DNA from: an uncultured Bacteroidales bacterium
GTDB lineage: Bacteria; Bacteroidota; Bacteroidia; Bacteroidales; FEN-979
Direction of reading: 5' to 3'
NCBI GenBank assembly: GCA_903837605.1
Contig: CAILVF010000047.1
Span: forward strand, 1-64,000
Length of the DNA: 64,000 nucleotides
In this document: in pieces, positions 25,303 through 33,601 of the stretch
Position numbering within the stretch: position 1 is the stretch's first letter
Layout of the letters: the number at the start of each line of letters is the position of its first letter
Position numbers and translations under genes: made by a program
The notes under the pieces: generated by a model
Told to the model about the DNA's origin: nothing
Database searches by the model: none
What the model saw: only the letters and a program-made list of their open reading frames with translations

Positions 25303-25722
25303 CTATAAGTTTTTCGAGAACACAAGAATTTCTGTCCTCAGTTCGCAACCTATCTTTTTATAGAAATCCTGTGCTTCGGCATTGTCTTTCAATACCATCA
25401 TATGGCATTTCGACACATTGATCTCTTTGAACGACCGGAAACATCTCTCCATCAGTTCCTTGCCGATGCCTTTTTTGCGGAAGCCCTGTTTAACGGCCAG
25501 GTGGTAAATATATCCCCGGCGTCCGTCGAACCCGCCCAGTACCGTCCCTACAATTTGCTTTTCAGAAACCGCGACAAAGTTATGTTTACGGTTCATGTTA
25601 ACATGATCGGTGAGGTCCCTGATGTTATCGGAACCCCTTATTGCCAGGCCTTTCATGGTTTTCCATAATTCGATGGAAGCAAGTATGTCCGATGCCTCCA
25701 TCGTCCTGAACCCTATACCCAT
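25303..25722 (-). CDS. GNAT family N-acetyltransferase
   Basis: 139 residues, a full single GNAT domain: acceptor-side N-terminus, VGTVLGGFDGRRGYIYHLAV strand pair, the acetyl-CoA loop QGFRKKGIGKEL, and the final NAEAQDFYKKIGCE motif. The sequence resembles YpeA/PanZ-type ribosomal or amino-acid acetyltransferases, but the substrate is unknown. It reads towards the permease, with 77 bases between the stops, and it borders the heptad array at its 5' side. Confidence 0.87.
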   Translation of the reverse strand: MGIGFRTMEASDILASIELWKTMKGLAIRGSDNIRDLTDHVNMNRKHNFVAVSEKQIVGTVLGGFDGRRGYIYHLAVKQGFRKKGIGKELMERCFRSFKEINVSKCHMMVLKDNAEAQDFYKKIGCELRTEILVFSKNL

Positions 25723-25755
25723 GCTACTGCTATTATTTTATCCTTCATACCATAT

Positions 25756-25867
25756 CCCGTTCCCCGCTTCCCGCTCCCCGCTCCCTGCTTCCCGTTCCCC
25801 GCTCCCCGCTCCCCGCTCCCCGCTCCCCGTTCCCCGCTCCCCGCTCCCCGTTCCCCGCTTCCTGCTA
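25756..25867 (+). repeat. heptanucleotide tandem array, 16 units
   Basis: Sixteen consecutive 7-base units of consensus CCCGCTC, with variants CCCGTTC, CCCGCTT, CCTGCTT and CCTGCTA. Nearly all bases except one G per unit are pyrimidines, so the strands are strongly asymmetric. The last unit ends on the peptidase stop codon (25867-25865 read leftwards). No spacer variation, so not a CRISPR. It could act as a transcription-end or slippage-prone element. Confidence 0.9.
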
Positions 25868-27106
25868 TTTTCCGAATTTCCCAAGCAGGTCCTTCACAGC
25901 ATCTTTATGCACCATGAAATCCATCATCTTGAGTTTGATGTAATCCCCCCTGAAGAAATAATACCCGAACTCAGGAGCAGATTCGTCGTTGTTCCTCGAA
26001 CCTGAACCGGAATCCTTGACAAGGTACCAGTCGGTGCCGTCTTTTTCGTACCAGCCTACCAGGTGCATGCCGTGGTCATCGGTCGTGGTCTTGTTCGAAA
26101 ACCTGAACTGCCTTGCGTTGTCGTCGATGTCGGCTACGGCAATGTCAAAACTCGGGATTATAGCTACCTGTGCATCACGGTAGAACCCTGCCTCGGAAAC
26201 ATCACCCCCGATCACAACGGTGTAGTGGTTCTTAATGGCGTTTTTCAGGGCATTCATATAATCCTCCAGGGGCACGTTGTAATAATCCCTGCTGTGCCAC
26301 CAGTTGTCTTCCACTTCGTATTCCACCTGCTTCCAGAAGGGCTGCTGGAGGTATGAAAGCACATCCACGTAATCATCCATCTGAAGTTTGAGGAAGTTCG
26401 AAAGGAATTCCCTGGGGGTATACTTTGTACCTTTCCATTCAAAGGATTCAGGGGGAACGCCCATATAATGGTTGAGAATACTTTTCACCGTTGAGATGAC
26501 CTGTGCCTCATCCCAGGCATTCGTGTTCTTTACACTCTCCATATAGCCCTGGAGTTCCTTGAACATCTTTGCATGGGTGTAGAATTTACGGGAGGATTCA
26601 ATACCCGGGTATGCTTCCCTGGGGACAATCCCGTACTTCTTATACTCCCGGCTCACTGCATTGGCCTCTGACCCTTCGGCAAAAAGTGAATTCCCACGTT
26701 CCGCAACAAAGCGTTTGGCGCGCTCGACATATTCCCAGTAAACCGTGAACATTTCCGAAAGTTTGACTTCCTGCCCGGTAAGCCGGTGGACTTCCGATTC
26801 GAAAAAGGAGGTGGTTGAAAAGCACCAGCAGGTGCTGGTACTCCCCTGGGATACCGGTGGGAGGCGCCATTCACTCTGGTAAAGGCTGACTTTATTGGGG
26901 AAACTCATCCCGCTGAGGTCGGCCGTGAAGCGTTTTTCTTTTTTGGCGGGCTCGCTGCCTTCATCAACGGCCCTTATATCCTTCATGATGGTGTTCTGGT
27001 AATAACCGGGCTTGCCTTCTTTCATGACCCCCGGGGTCTTTGGCTGCTGGGTGTAAGCTGCCGTTGCAATGACCATAGCTGAGATTGCAAAAATGATCTT
27101 TTTCAT
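25865..27106 (-). CDS. exported C1-family cysteine peptidase, bleomycin-hydrolase-like
   Basis: 413 residues. Signal peptide to about residue 19, then a pro-like segment and the papain-fold core. The oxyanion Gln and nucleophile Cys lie in QGSTSTCWCFSTTSF (Cys93), and the His in DDHGMHLVGW (about 345). The third residue position reads VKDSGSGS where bleomycin hydrolases have ENSW, so the usual Asn appears to be Asp. The overall length and the spacing between Cys and His match the PepC/bleomycin-hydrolase group. It should act in the periplasm or outside. The stop codon is the last unit of the heptad array. Confidence 0.82.
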   Translation of the reverse strand: MKKIIFAISAMVIATAAYTQQPKTPGVMKEGKPGYYQNTIMKDIRAVDEGSEPAKKEKRFTADLSGMSFPNKVSLYQSEWRLPPVSQGSTSTCWCFSTTSFFESEVHRLTGQEVKLSEMFTVYWEYVERAKRFVAERGNSLFAEGSEANAVSREYKKYGIVPREAYPGIESSRKFYTHAKMFKELQGYMESVKNTNAWDEAQVISTVKSILNHYMGVPPESFEWKGTKYTPREFLSNFLKLQMDDYVDVLSYLQQPFWKQVEYEVEDNWWHSRDYYNVPLEDYMNALKNAIKNHYTVVIGGDVSEAGFYRDAQVAIIPSFDIAVADIDDNARQFRFSNKTTTDDHGMHLVGWYEKDGTDWYLVKDSGSGSRNNDESAPEFGYYFFRGDYIKLKMMDFMVHKDAVKDLLGKFGK

Positions 27107-27350
27107 GTTCAGAATATTTTATTGCAAATTACAGGAAAATTTGCAAGCTTTATTGACGAAACTGATTTTATTGTTCGGGGGAAACCGGACCAAAGGTGAA
27201 CAGCTATGAGTTTTTGCACCGCAGACGGGCATTCCGGGGAAAACTCATCCGCAGTCAAAAAAAAATATTGAAATTCCATAGGGTAAATCCATCCCGGGGT
27301 ATCTTATATTTATAAGCACTACAATCCTGAACCTGAAAAAAAATTAAGCC

Positions 27351-28601
27351 ATGAAAACATTACGTAAGAACCTGCTCAGTTTTGGCATAGTAATCCTGCT
27401 TGTTACAGTTTCTGCCACAACTTTTGCGCAAAGCACATTTGTTACGATCAGCGGGACATTGAAGGATGCCAAAACGAATGAAAAGATCAATTATGCTGCA
27501 ATCACCGTCCCCAACACGGGTATCGGAACAGTATCAAACTCCGACGGGGACTTCACTTTAAAAGTGAATACCTCCCTTAAGGCCGAGTACTTTGAAGTAT
27601 CCCACCTGGGCTATGCGACGGCAAAATTTAAGATCAGCGATGCTGCTGACAAGGAAAAAACATACTACCTCGATGTTCAGCCTGTGAAGTTGCAGGAGAT
27701 AGCCGTTGTTCCTAAGGATGCGCGCGAAATCGTGGAAATGGCCATACAGAACCTGAAAAAGAATTACAGCCAGGTGCCTAATATGATGACGGGTTTCTAC
27801 CGTGAGTCGATCAGGCAGCGCCGCACCTATCTTTCGGTATCCGAAGCGGTTGTCGATATCTACAAAGCTCCTTATTCGGGTTTGCAGAACGACAAGGTGA
27901 AACTGTTCAAAGGCCGCAAGGCGACTAACGTGAAACGGGCCGATACGCTGATGATACAGCTCCAGGGTGGTCCGCAGATCTCGATGCTGCTTGATATTGT
28001 AAAAAATACCAATCTCAGCATAGCGCTGGATAACCTTGATAATTACAAGTTTGAATTCAGCTCTGTCGTAAATATTGACAATAAGCTGAACTGGGTGATC
28101 AGCTTCTCTCCCGAAGTTGTAAAGGAAGAGCCGCTTTATTTTGGAAAGATCTACGTGGAACAGGATAATTATGCAATCAGCCGGGCTGAATTCAGCCTTG
28201 ATCTCAGTGATGAAGAAAAGGCTGCCGGTGTTTTTGTCCAGAAAAAACCCTCGGGCCTGATATTTATGCCGACCTCGACAGGCTACCTGGTGACTTATAA
28301 GGAACAAAACGGCAGGTTCTATCTCGATTATGTTCGCGTGGACCTGAAATTCCGCTGCGACTGGAAGAGAAGGCTGTTTAAAAATTCCTATACCCTGATG
28401 TCGGAACTGGCAATAACCGACAGGCGGGCCGATAATATAGTTAAATTTGGGAGCCAGGAAATATTCAGGTCGAACATGGTGTTCACCGATAAGGTTGAGT
28501 CGTTTACCGATGTCGATTTCTGGGGTGAAAATAACATCATTGAACCTGATAATTCCATCGAAAATGCCATTAAAAAGCTTTCGAAAGGCATGAAGAAATA
28601 A
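27351..28601 (+). CDS. CarboxypepD_reg-like exported protein
   Basis: 416 residues. Signal peptide to about residue 26 (TFA-QST), then a CarboxypepD_reg beta-sandwich (SGTLKDAKTNEKINYAAITV, VSNSDGDFTLKV, SHLGYATAKF). A 280-residue C-terminal domain follows, marked by TGFYRESIRQRRTYLSVSEAVVDIYKAPYSG. The same C-terminal domain recurs in the gene at 30041, with an STN domain added in front. It looks like an outer-membrane or surface-associated protein, but not a TonB barrel. It precedes an ECF sigma gene by 34 bases and is likely part of its regulon. Confidence 0.78.
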   Translation: MKTLRKNLLSFGIVILLVTVSATTFAQSTFVTISGTLKDAKTNEKINYAAITVPNTGIGTVSNSDGDFTLKVNTSLKAEYFEVSHLGYATAKFKISDAADKEKTYYLDVQPVKLQEIAVVPKDAREIVEMAIQNLKKNYSQVPNMMTGFYRESIRQRRTYLSVSEAVVDIYKAPYSGLQNDKVKLFKGRKATNVKRADTLMIQLQGGPQISMLLDIVKNTNLSIALDNLDNYKFEFSSVVNIDNKLNWVISFSPEVVKEEPLYFGKIYVEQDNYAISRAEFSLDLSDEEKAAGVFVQKKPSGLIFMPTSTGYLVTYKEQNGRFYLDYVRVDLKFRCDWKRRLFKNSYTLMSELAITDRRADNIVKFGSQEIFRSNMVFTDKVESFTDVDFWGENNIIEPDNSIENAIKKLSKGMKK

Positions 28602-28635
28602 AGTTTGGCAAAGCCCATAAACGTTTCAATTCCCT

Positions 28636-29196
28636 ATGAATCTAAATGATCTGTACATACAGAAAAAAATCCGGGCTGGTGACATCAGGGAATTTGAACG
28701 GCTTTTTTTGAAATACTATGAACCTTTGTGCCGGCATGCCGATAAACTGTTGAATGATATGGATACTGCGGAAGATATGGTACAGGAATTTTTCTACCAG
28801 TTCTGGAAAAACAGGGAAAGCTTCACTTTGAAGTTTTCCCTGAACGCGTACCTGTACCAGTCGATCCGCAACAATGCACTTCATTATCTGGAACACCTTA
28901 AGATCAGGAAAAACTATGCTGAGAAGGTCATCAATGAATTCAGGGAGATGGTGCCGCTTAATGTTCAACCGGAGGCCGATCTGAATGACCTGAACGAAGC
29001 GATCAGGGTTAGCCTGGGGCAAATGCCCGAACGCTGCTCCGCCGTGTTCAGGATGAACAGGTTTGAAGGGAAGAAATACCGCGAGATCGCCGGGATACTG
29101 TCAATCTCCGAAAAGACCGTGGAAGCTGATATGAGCAAGGCCCTGCAGTTTTTCAGGAGATCCCTGAGGGATTATACGGGGGAAGAGATTAAATAA
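28636..29196 (+). CDS. ECF sigma-70 factor, FecI-like Bacteroidota type
   Basis: 186 residues. Region 2 is clear (FLKYYEPLCRHADKLLNDMDTAEDMVQEFFYQFWKN, in pieces), and region 4 has MPERCSAVFRMNRFEGKKYREIA followed by the HTH SISEKTVEADMSKAL. This is the Bacteroidota group paired with FecR anti-sigma factors. The FecR gene starts three bases after the stop, and the STN-domain protein follows it, so the three form one signalling unit. Confidence 0.93.
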   Translation: MNLNDLYIQKKIRAGDIREFERLFLKYYEPLCRHADKLLNDMDTAEDMVQEFFYQFWKNRESFTLKFSLNAYLYQSIRNNALHYLEHLKIRKNYAEKVINEFREMVPLNVQPEADLNDLNEAIRVSLGQMPERCSAVFRMNRFEGKKYREIAGILSISEKTVEADMSKALQFFRRSLRDYTGEEIK

Positions 29197-29199
29197 CGA

Positions 29200-30072
29200 A
29201 TGATGAATATCGAAATGGAGGGAGATATGGATACGAAAACAATTCACAGCCGCGAAGCCTGGAATAAATTGCATGCCAGGCTCCGGGATGAAAACCTGGT
29301 CCCCGATCAGGGGGTTAAGGCGAACAGCAGCCTGGTTTATTATGGACTGCGGATTGCCGCACTGGCATTGATCCTGCTGGTTGTGGGAGCTGTGATATAT
29401 GTGAATACGGGCCGGAGGACTGAAGTGAACATGGTTAATCTTAATACCCATAATGAGGCAAATACCCTGATCAAGACCCTGGCCGACGGCTCGGTAATTT
29501 ATATCGCCGGGAATTCGCTGTTCTCTTATCCTCAGGAATTTAAACAGGGATCACGCAATGTTGAACTGAAAGGGGAGGCTTTTTTTGATATTGCTCCCAA
29601 TCCTGCCCGGCCGTTTATCATTGAAACTGAAGAGGCCCTGGTACAGGTGCTGGGAACGGCATTTAATGTGAAAACAAGCAATGGCAGGGGCTTCGAACTC
29701 TGTGTTGACAGGGGGACCGTAAAAGTCACCCTGAAGAATGATCCTTCGCACAGTGAAATGGTTATTGCAGGGGAAAAGATATCGGCCGTTGACAACAGCC
29801 TGGTCAGGTCGAAGTATAATGCCGGGATTGACGGCTCATGGTATAAACAACGCATGCATTTCAAGGATGAAAAACTTCAGGACATTATTACTGTGCTGAA
29901 TCGGAATTTCAATACTAACTTTGTGTTGGCCGATAATGAGACCGGGAAACATAAACTGACAGTTACTTTCCAGAACGAAACTGCGGTAACCATGACCGGG
30001 CTCCTTTGTGCAGCCCTGAACCTGAAAAGCCAAACCGTTAATGGGTCTGTCGTGTTATCAGAAAATAAGTAA
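29200..30072 (+). CDS. FecR-type anti-sigma factor
   Basis: 290 residues. A short cytosolic N-terminus with SREAWNKLHARL (sigma-binding side), one membrane span (IAALALILLVVGAVIYV, about 52-69), and a periplasmic FecR domain (TLADGSVIYIAGNSLFSYPQEF, LKGEAFFDI, VLGTAFNVKTS). The C-terminal DUF4974-like part (DIITVLNRNFNTNFVL) is typical. It holds the sigma factor until a signal arrives from an STN domain. The start ATG lies inside a GAATGAT-GAATATC heptad pair (29198-29211). Its 3' end overlaps the next gene by 32 bases. Confidence 0.9.
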   Translation: MMNIEMEGDMDTKTIHSREAWNKLHARLRDENLVPDQGVKANSSLVYYGLRIAALALILLVVGAVIYVNTGRRTEVNMVNLNTHNEANTLIKTLADGSVIYIAGNSLFSYPQEFKQGSRNVELKGEAFFDIAPNPARPFIIETEEALVQVLGTAFNVKTSNGRGFELCVDRGTVKVTLKNDPSHSEMVIAGEKISAVDNSLVRSKYNAGIDGSWYKQRMHFKDEKLQDIITVLNRNFNTNFVLADNETGKHKLTVTFQNETAVTMTGLLCAALNLKSQTVNGSVVLSENK

Positions 30073-31660
30073 GGCGCAAAACAAAATTAAATCTTTGGAA
30101 TGCGGATTTCCGTGTTACCTTACCCGGGCTTGTATTTTCAATGCATTCCTTATACTTTGTGCGGTAAATGCAGCCTTCGGGCAGGTCTCGCTTCTCGATA
30201 AAGTCATCAGCATACCTAAACAGAACACAACCGTTTACGAGGCCTTGAACCTGATATCCCAAAAGGCCGACTGCCTTTTTCTTTATGAGAGCGAAACCGT
30301 AGAAAGCGATAAACGGGTTAAGCTTCATGCCGATAACCAGCCCCTGCATACTGTGCTCGATAACCTGCTTTCGGATCCTTCGCTTGAATACAAAGTCCTC
30401 GGGAAGCACGTCCTGATCTGCAAAGCCAGGGCAGAAGCGACTCCTGTAAGTAATTTTCAAGCTGTTAACCGGTTAAAGGACACGGCCAGGAATATTATCA
30501 TTAAAGGTCATATTTACGACAGGGAAAACAAAGCGGCCATACCCTATGCCACTGCAGTGATCGTTGAGGAAAACATTGGGACCGTTACAAACAGCGATGG
30601 TTTTTTTATGCTTAAGATCCCTGCCACTCTTGCAGGGACTTCCCTTGTCGTATCTCACCTGGGGTATATGAGCCAGAGTGTCCCTGTGAGCCTGCTGAAC
30701 GGGCAACAGCTTGATTTCTATCTCGACCGCAGGGTTATATCCATCCAGGAAGTGATCATCCGGTACATCGACCCGAATGTGCTGATTGAGAAAGCTATGG
30801 ATCAGCGTAAGGTGAACAATGCTCTTGACCCTGCTTATCTTACCACGTTTTATCGTGAAGGGGTGCGTAAGAATGATAAATATATCAGCTATTCGGAGGC
30901 CGTTTTTAAGATTTATAAATCACCTTATACCGCCGGTGAGCGTGCCGACCAGGTGAAACTGCTGAAGTCGAGGAAAATCCAGGATTCTAATCCACGCGAT
31001 ACTGTTTTTTTGAAGCTGAAAGCCGGGGTCCAGGCAGCCCTGCAGCTCGACATTGTTAAATATATCCCGGGTTTCCTTGATCAGTCCACGCCTGTGGAAT
31101 ATACTTATAAGTATTCCGACCTGGTTTCGTACAATGCCAAGGATGCCTATGCGGTAACATTTGTGCAAAATACCGATCTGAAAAAACCTTTGTATACAGG
31201 CACGGTGTATATTGAAAAAGATGGTTTTGCCCTGCTTGGCGCCGATTTTGAAATAAACCCCGCTTACCTCGACCTTGCAGCCGAAAACCTTGTGCTTAAG
31301 AAAAGCAGCAGGCTGATAGTAAAACTGGAAAAGATCACTTATTCTGTCAGCTATCTGCCTTTCAACGGCAGATACTACCTCAGTCATGTGCGTTGTGACA
31401 TCCAGGTAAAAACCCGTTTGAAGAATCACCTCTCCTCCGATAATTTTTATACGTTCCTTGAGCTCGCCACCTGTAATATCGATACTGCCGGGGTTGTAAA
31501 ATTCCCCAGGCAGGAAATTCTTAAGCCCGGTATTGTATTTTCCGACCAGCCTTACAACTCCAATGATGCCTTCTGGGGGGATTACAACACCATCGCCCCG
31601 GAAGCAAAGCTGAATGAGGCTTTGTCGAAGATCATAGGAAAGATCGAGGAGATTGAGTAG
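30041..31660 (+). CDS. STN + CarboxypepD_reg protein without a TonB barrel
   Basis: 539 residues. A late hydrophobic signal (about 29-46, ending NAAFG-QVS) precedes an STN domain (about 50-127, VYEALNLISQKADCLFLYE, LHTVLDNLLSDPSLEY). A CarboxypepD_reg sandwich (about 150-240, SDGFFMLKIPA, VSHLGYMSQ) and a C-terminal domain like that of the 27351 protein follow (TTFYREGVRKNDKYISYSEAVFKIYKSPY). An STN domain normally sits on a TonB receptor and contacts FecR; here it sits on a non-receptor. The overlap with fecR shows they are expressed together. No other ATG lies near, so the start stands. Confidence 0.82.
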   Translation: MGLSCYQKISKAQNKIKSLECGFPCYLTRACIFNAFLILCAVNAAFGQVSLLDKVISIPKQNTTVYEALNLISQKADCLFLYESETVESDKRVKLHADNQPLHTVLDNLLSDPSLEYKVLGKHVLICKARAEATPVSNFQAVNRLKDTARNIIIKGHIYDRENKAAIPYATAVIVEENIGTVTNSDGFFMLKIPATLAGTSLVVSHLGYMSQSVPVSLLNGQQLDFYLDRRVISIQEVIIRYIDPNVLIEKAMDQRKVNNALDPAYLTTFYREGVRKNDKYISYSEAVFKIYKSPYTAGERADQVKLLKSRKIQDSNPRDTVFLKLKAGVQAALQLDIVKYIPGFLDQSTPVEYTYKYSDLVSYNAKDAYAVTFVQNTDLKKPLYTGTVYIEKDGFALLGADFEINPAYLDLAAENLVLKKSSRLIVKLEKITYSVSYLPFNGRYYLSHVRCDIQVKTRLKNHLSSDNFYTFLELATCNIDTAGVVKFPRQEILKPGIVFSDQPYNSNDAFWGDYNTIAPEAKLNEALSKIIGKIEEIE

Positions 31661-31728
31661 GGGAGGATACTGTGATGGTCCCCGGCTGTCGCAGGTTAAT
31701 GGTAAGCGTGAAGCCGCCCGCCTTCGGT

Positions 31729-32262
31729 TCAGAGCAGCCCCAACGCCAGGAAGACCAGGCCCGCCAATCCTAAAAGCATGCTGCCATACCACAGCCACTT
31801 TCTTTTTGTGAGGGCCGAGATGGCGCAGATGGCTATGGCGATCTGGAAGATGGTCACTCCCTTGGCCAGGGTATTATGAAGGACCAGGTGCCGCCCTGAT
31901 GCATCGCTGTATTCCCGGGCTTCCTTTTCGATCTCTTTCTGTTCTTCACGGTAAGACTTCAGCTTTCCTGCAACTTCAGGCTTAACTTCTTTGCCCATCG
32001 CCAAAAGCATCTCGTTCCTGCTTTCAAGCACAGCTGCCTTAATCCCCTTTGCCTGGTAAAAAGCCCATTGGTCCGACGACCTGATCTGCTCTATCATAGC
32101 CTCATTGGAATGATGGCCTGCCATCAGTGCGGTGATCGCGGCGAAAACAGCCAGCAGGGCAGCGGTCAGGGCGACTTTCATCACCCAGCTCGACTCGCTT
32201 TCCCTTGCCTTCTCTTCCAGGGTCTCGTGAAGGTGCTCGGTGGGTACTTCGATTTCTTCCAT
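31729..32262 (-). CDS. DUF4337 membrane protein
   Basis: 177 residues. The N-terminal part is acidic (EEIEVPTEHLHETLEEKARES), then one membrane span (VALTAALLAVFAAITALMAG), a long charged coiled-coil stretch (KLKSYREEQKEIEKEAREY), and two C-terminal spans (IFQIAIAICAISAL and WYGSMLLGLAGLVFLALGL). This three-span layout with the middle coil is DUF4337. The function is unknown. It reads towards the STN gene and is transcribed alone. Confidence 0.82.
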   Translation of the reverse strand: MEEIEVPTEHLHETLEEKARESESSWVMKVALTAALLAVFAAITALMAGHHSNEAMIEQIRSSDQWAFYQAKGIKAAVLESRNEMLLAMGKEVKPEVAGKLKSYREEQKEIEKEAREYSDASGRHLVLHNTLAKGVTIFQIAIAICAISALTKRKWLWYGSMLLGLAGLVFLALGLL

Positions 32263-32363
32263 GGATAGGATTTTTAAATGACGATGATCTTCTTTGAAAG
32301 TTCAAAGGTACAAATCAGATAAAGAGGGTTTGATCATTTTTACCGGAAAAATCAGGCAGCTTG

Positions 32364-32404
32364 CCGATTTGATTTCAGTTCTGATAAAGCACATAGTAGA
32401 TTTG
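32364..32404 (+). promoter_or_regulatory. promoter of the second AraC regulator
   Basis: CCGA (32364) and TGATTTC are followed, 33 bases from the first C, by TAGATTTG (32397-32404), then CC. It has the same elements and total spacing as the promoter at 20121-20161, suggesting a common control, perhaps by the regulators themselves. Confidence 0.5.
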
Positions 32405-32466
32405 CCCTGATTATGACAGGTTAATATAAAGGCAGGTATAGCCGGAAACAATATATAAATCAGATT

Positions 32467-33567
32467 ATGACCCTCAATTTATTCACCATTCTCACCATTT
32501 TAAGTGTTTTCGTGACAATGGTCCTTTCATTGTTTTTCTTTATTAATAAAAAGGGATTTATTGAAGAGAACAGGTTGCTGGCGGTCCTCCTGCTGATCTT
32601 CAACCTACAGATCTTCTATTCGTTTGCCACGAGCACGTTTGCCTGGCAATATTTCATTGACTGGCATAAAGTCTTGTTTTTACTGAGGATGACATCGTTT
32701 CTGACAGGCCCGCTCATTTACTTCTATGTCAATTCTTTTTTAAAGAAAAAGGATGTTTCATATAATCATATTTCAGCCCATTTTTTGCCGTTTTCGGGCG
32801 CTGTATTATTCCTCCTGATATTCTACAGGCAGGTTTACTCTTTTGTGATATGGGAATCGGTACTGGACCTGGATTTCACGATATTGATCCTGGCCCATAA
32901 CCTGATCTACCTGGTACTATCCCTGCAAAGCATGAAATCAACAACGATCAGTTTCAGGGGTTTTTACAGGAATATCCTGATCTCCGCTCAAAATCCCTGG
33001 CTTCAGATCCTCCTGGTCGGCTTTATCATTCTCTGGATCATCAACCTGAATTCCTTCGCAATCATTATGATCGTCAGAAGGCCCGGCTGGTGCGCCTATA
33101 CGGCGAGCATCTATGCCCTGGCTGCCTTTCTTTTTATCAATACCATCATGTTCTTCCTCCTGATGAAACCCGATGTGTATTATGTCATTGCAAAATACAA
33201 GAATAACAAGCTCAGGGAAAATGATAAATCGGCATACCTTCAGAAACTTAATTCATACATGGAAGCCGACAAACCCTATCTTAACCCTGACATTACCCTC
33301 GAATCCCTTGCAAATGCTCTTTCGGTGAACCCCAGGATACTTTCCCAGATCATCAACGAGACCTATAAAAAGAATTTTAAAAGCTATATCCTCGAATACC
33401 GTATCAGGGAAAGTATGAAGATACTCGCCGATGAGAAACACAGCAACCTCACTATCCTCGAAGTTCTTTACCAGGTCGGATTCAATTCCAAGAGCGCCTT
33501 CAACAACCAGTTTAAATTGTTTACCAACCTCACGCCGATAGAATACAGGTCAAGGGCCATTGGCTGA
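32467..33567 (+). CDS. membrane-anchored AraC-family regulator
   Basis: 366 residues, a close paralogue of the protein at 20221. About seven membrane segments with the marker RPGWCAYTASIYAL, then the AraC double HTH (TLESLANALSVNPRILSQIIN; VLYQVGFNSKSAFNNQFKLFT, ending LTPIEYR). The spacing between membrane part and HTH is the same. It is followed 34 bases later by a third, more divergent copy, making a tandem pair ahead of the PD40 gene at 34801. Confidence 0.85.
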   Translation: MTLNLFTILTILSVFVTMVLSLFFFINKKGFIEENRLLAVLLLIFNLQIFYSFATSTFAWQYFIDWHKVLFLLRMTSFLTGPLIYFYVNSFLKKKDVSYNHISAHFLPFSGAVLFLLIFYRQVYSFVIWESVLDLDFTILILAHNLIYLVLSLQSMKSTTISFRGFYRNILISAQNPWLQILLVGFIILWIINLNSFAIIMIVRRPGWCAYTASIYALAAFLFINTIMFFLLMKPDVYYVIAKYKNNKLRENDKSAYLQKLNSYMEADKPYLNPDITLESLANALSVNPRILSQIINETYKKNFKSYILEYRIRESMKILADEKHSNLTILEVLYQVGFNSKSAFNNQFKLFTNLTPIEYRSRAIG

Positions 33568-33601
33568 TCCTGGTATTTACAGCTGATATATTGTCCTTAT
33601 T

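Noticed and set aside
25756..25867. Possible CRISPR array
   Set aside because: Units are 7 bases, directly adjoining and without spacers.
30920..31798. A 292-codon leftward frame opposite the STN protein
   Set aside because: Antisense shadow of a well-supported gene; no recognisable motif.
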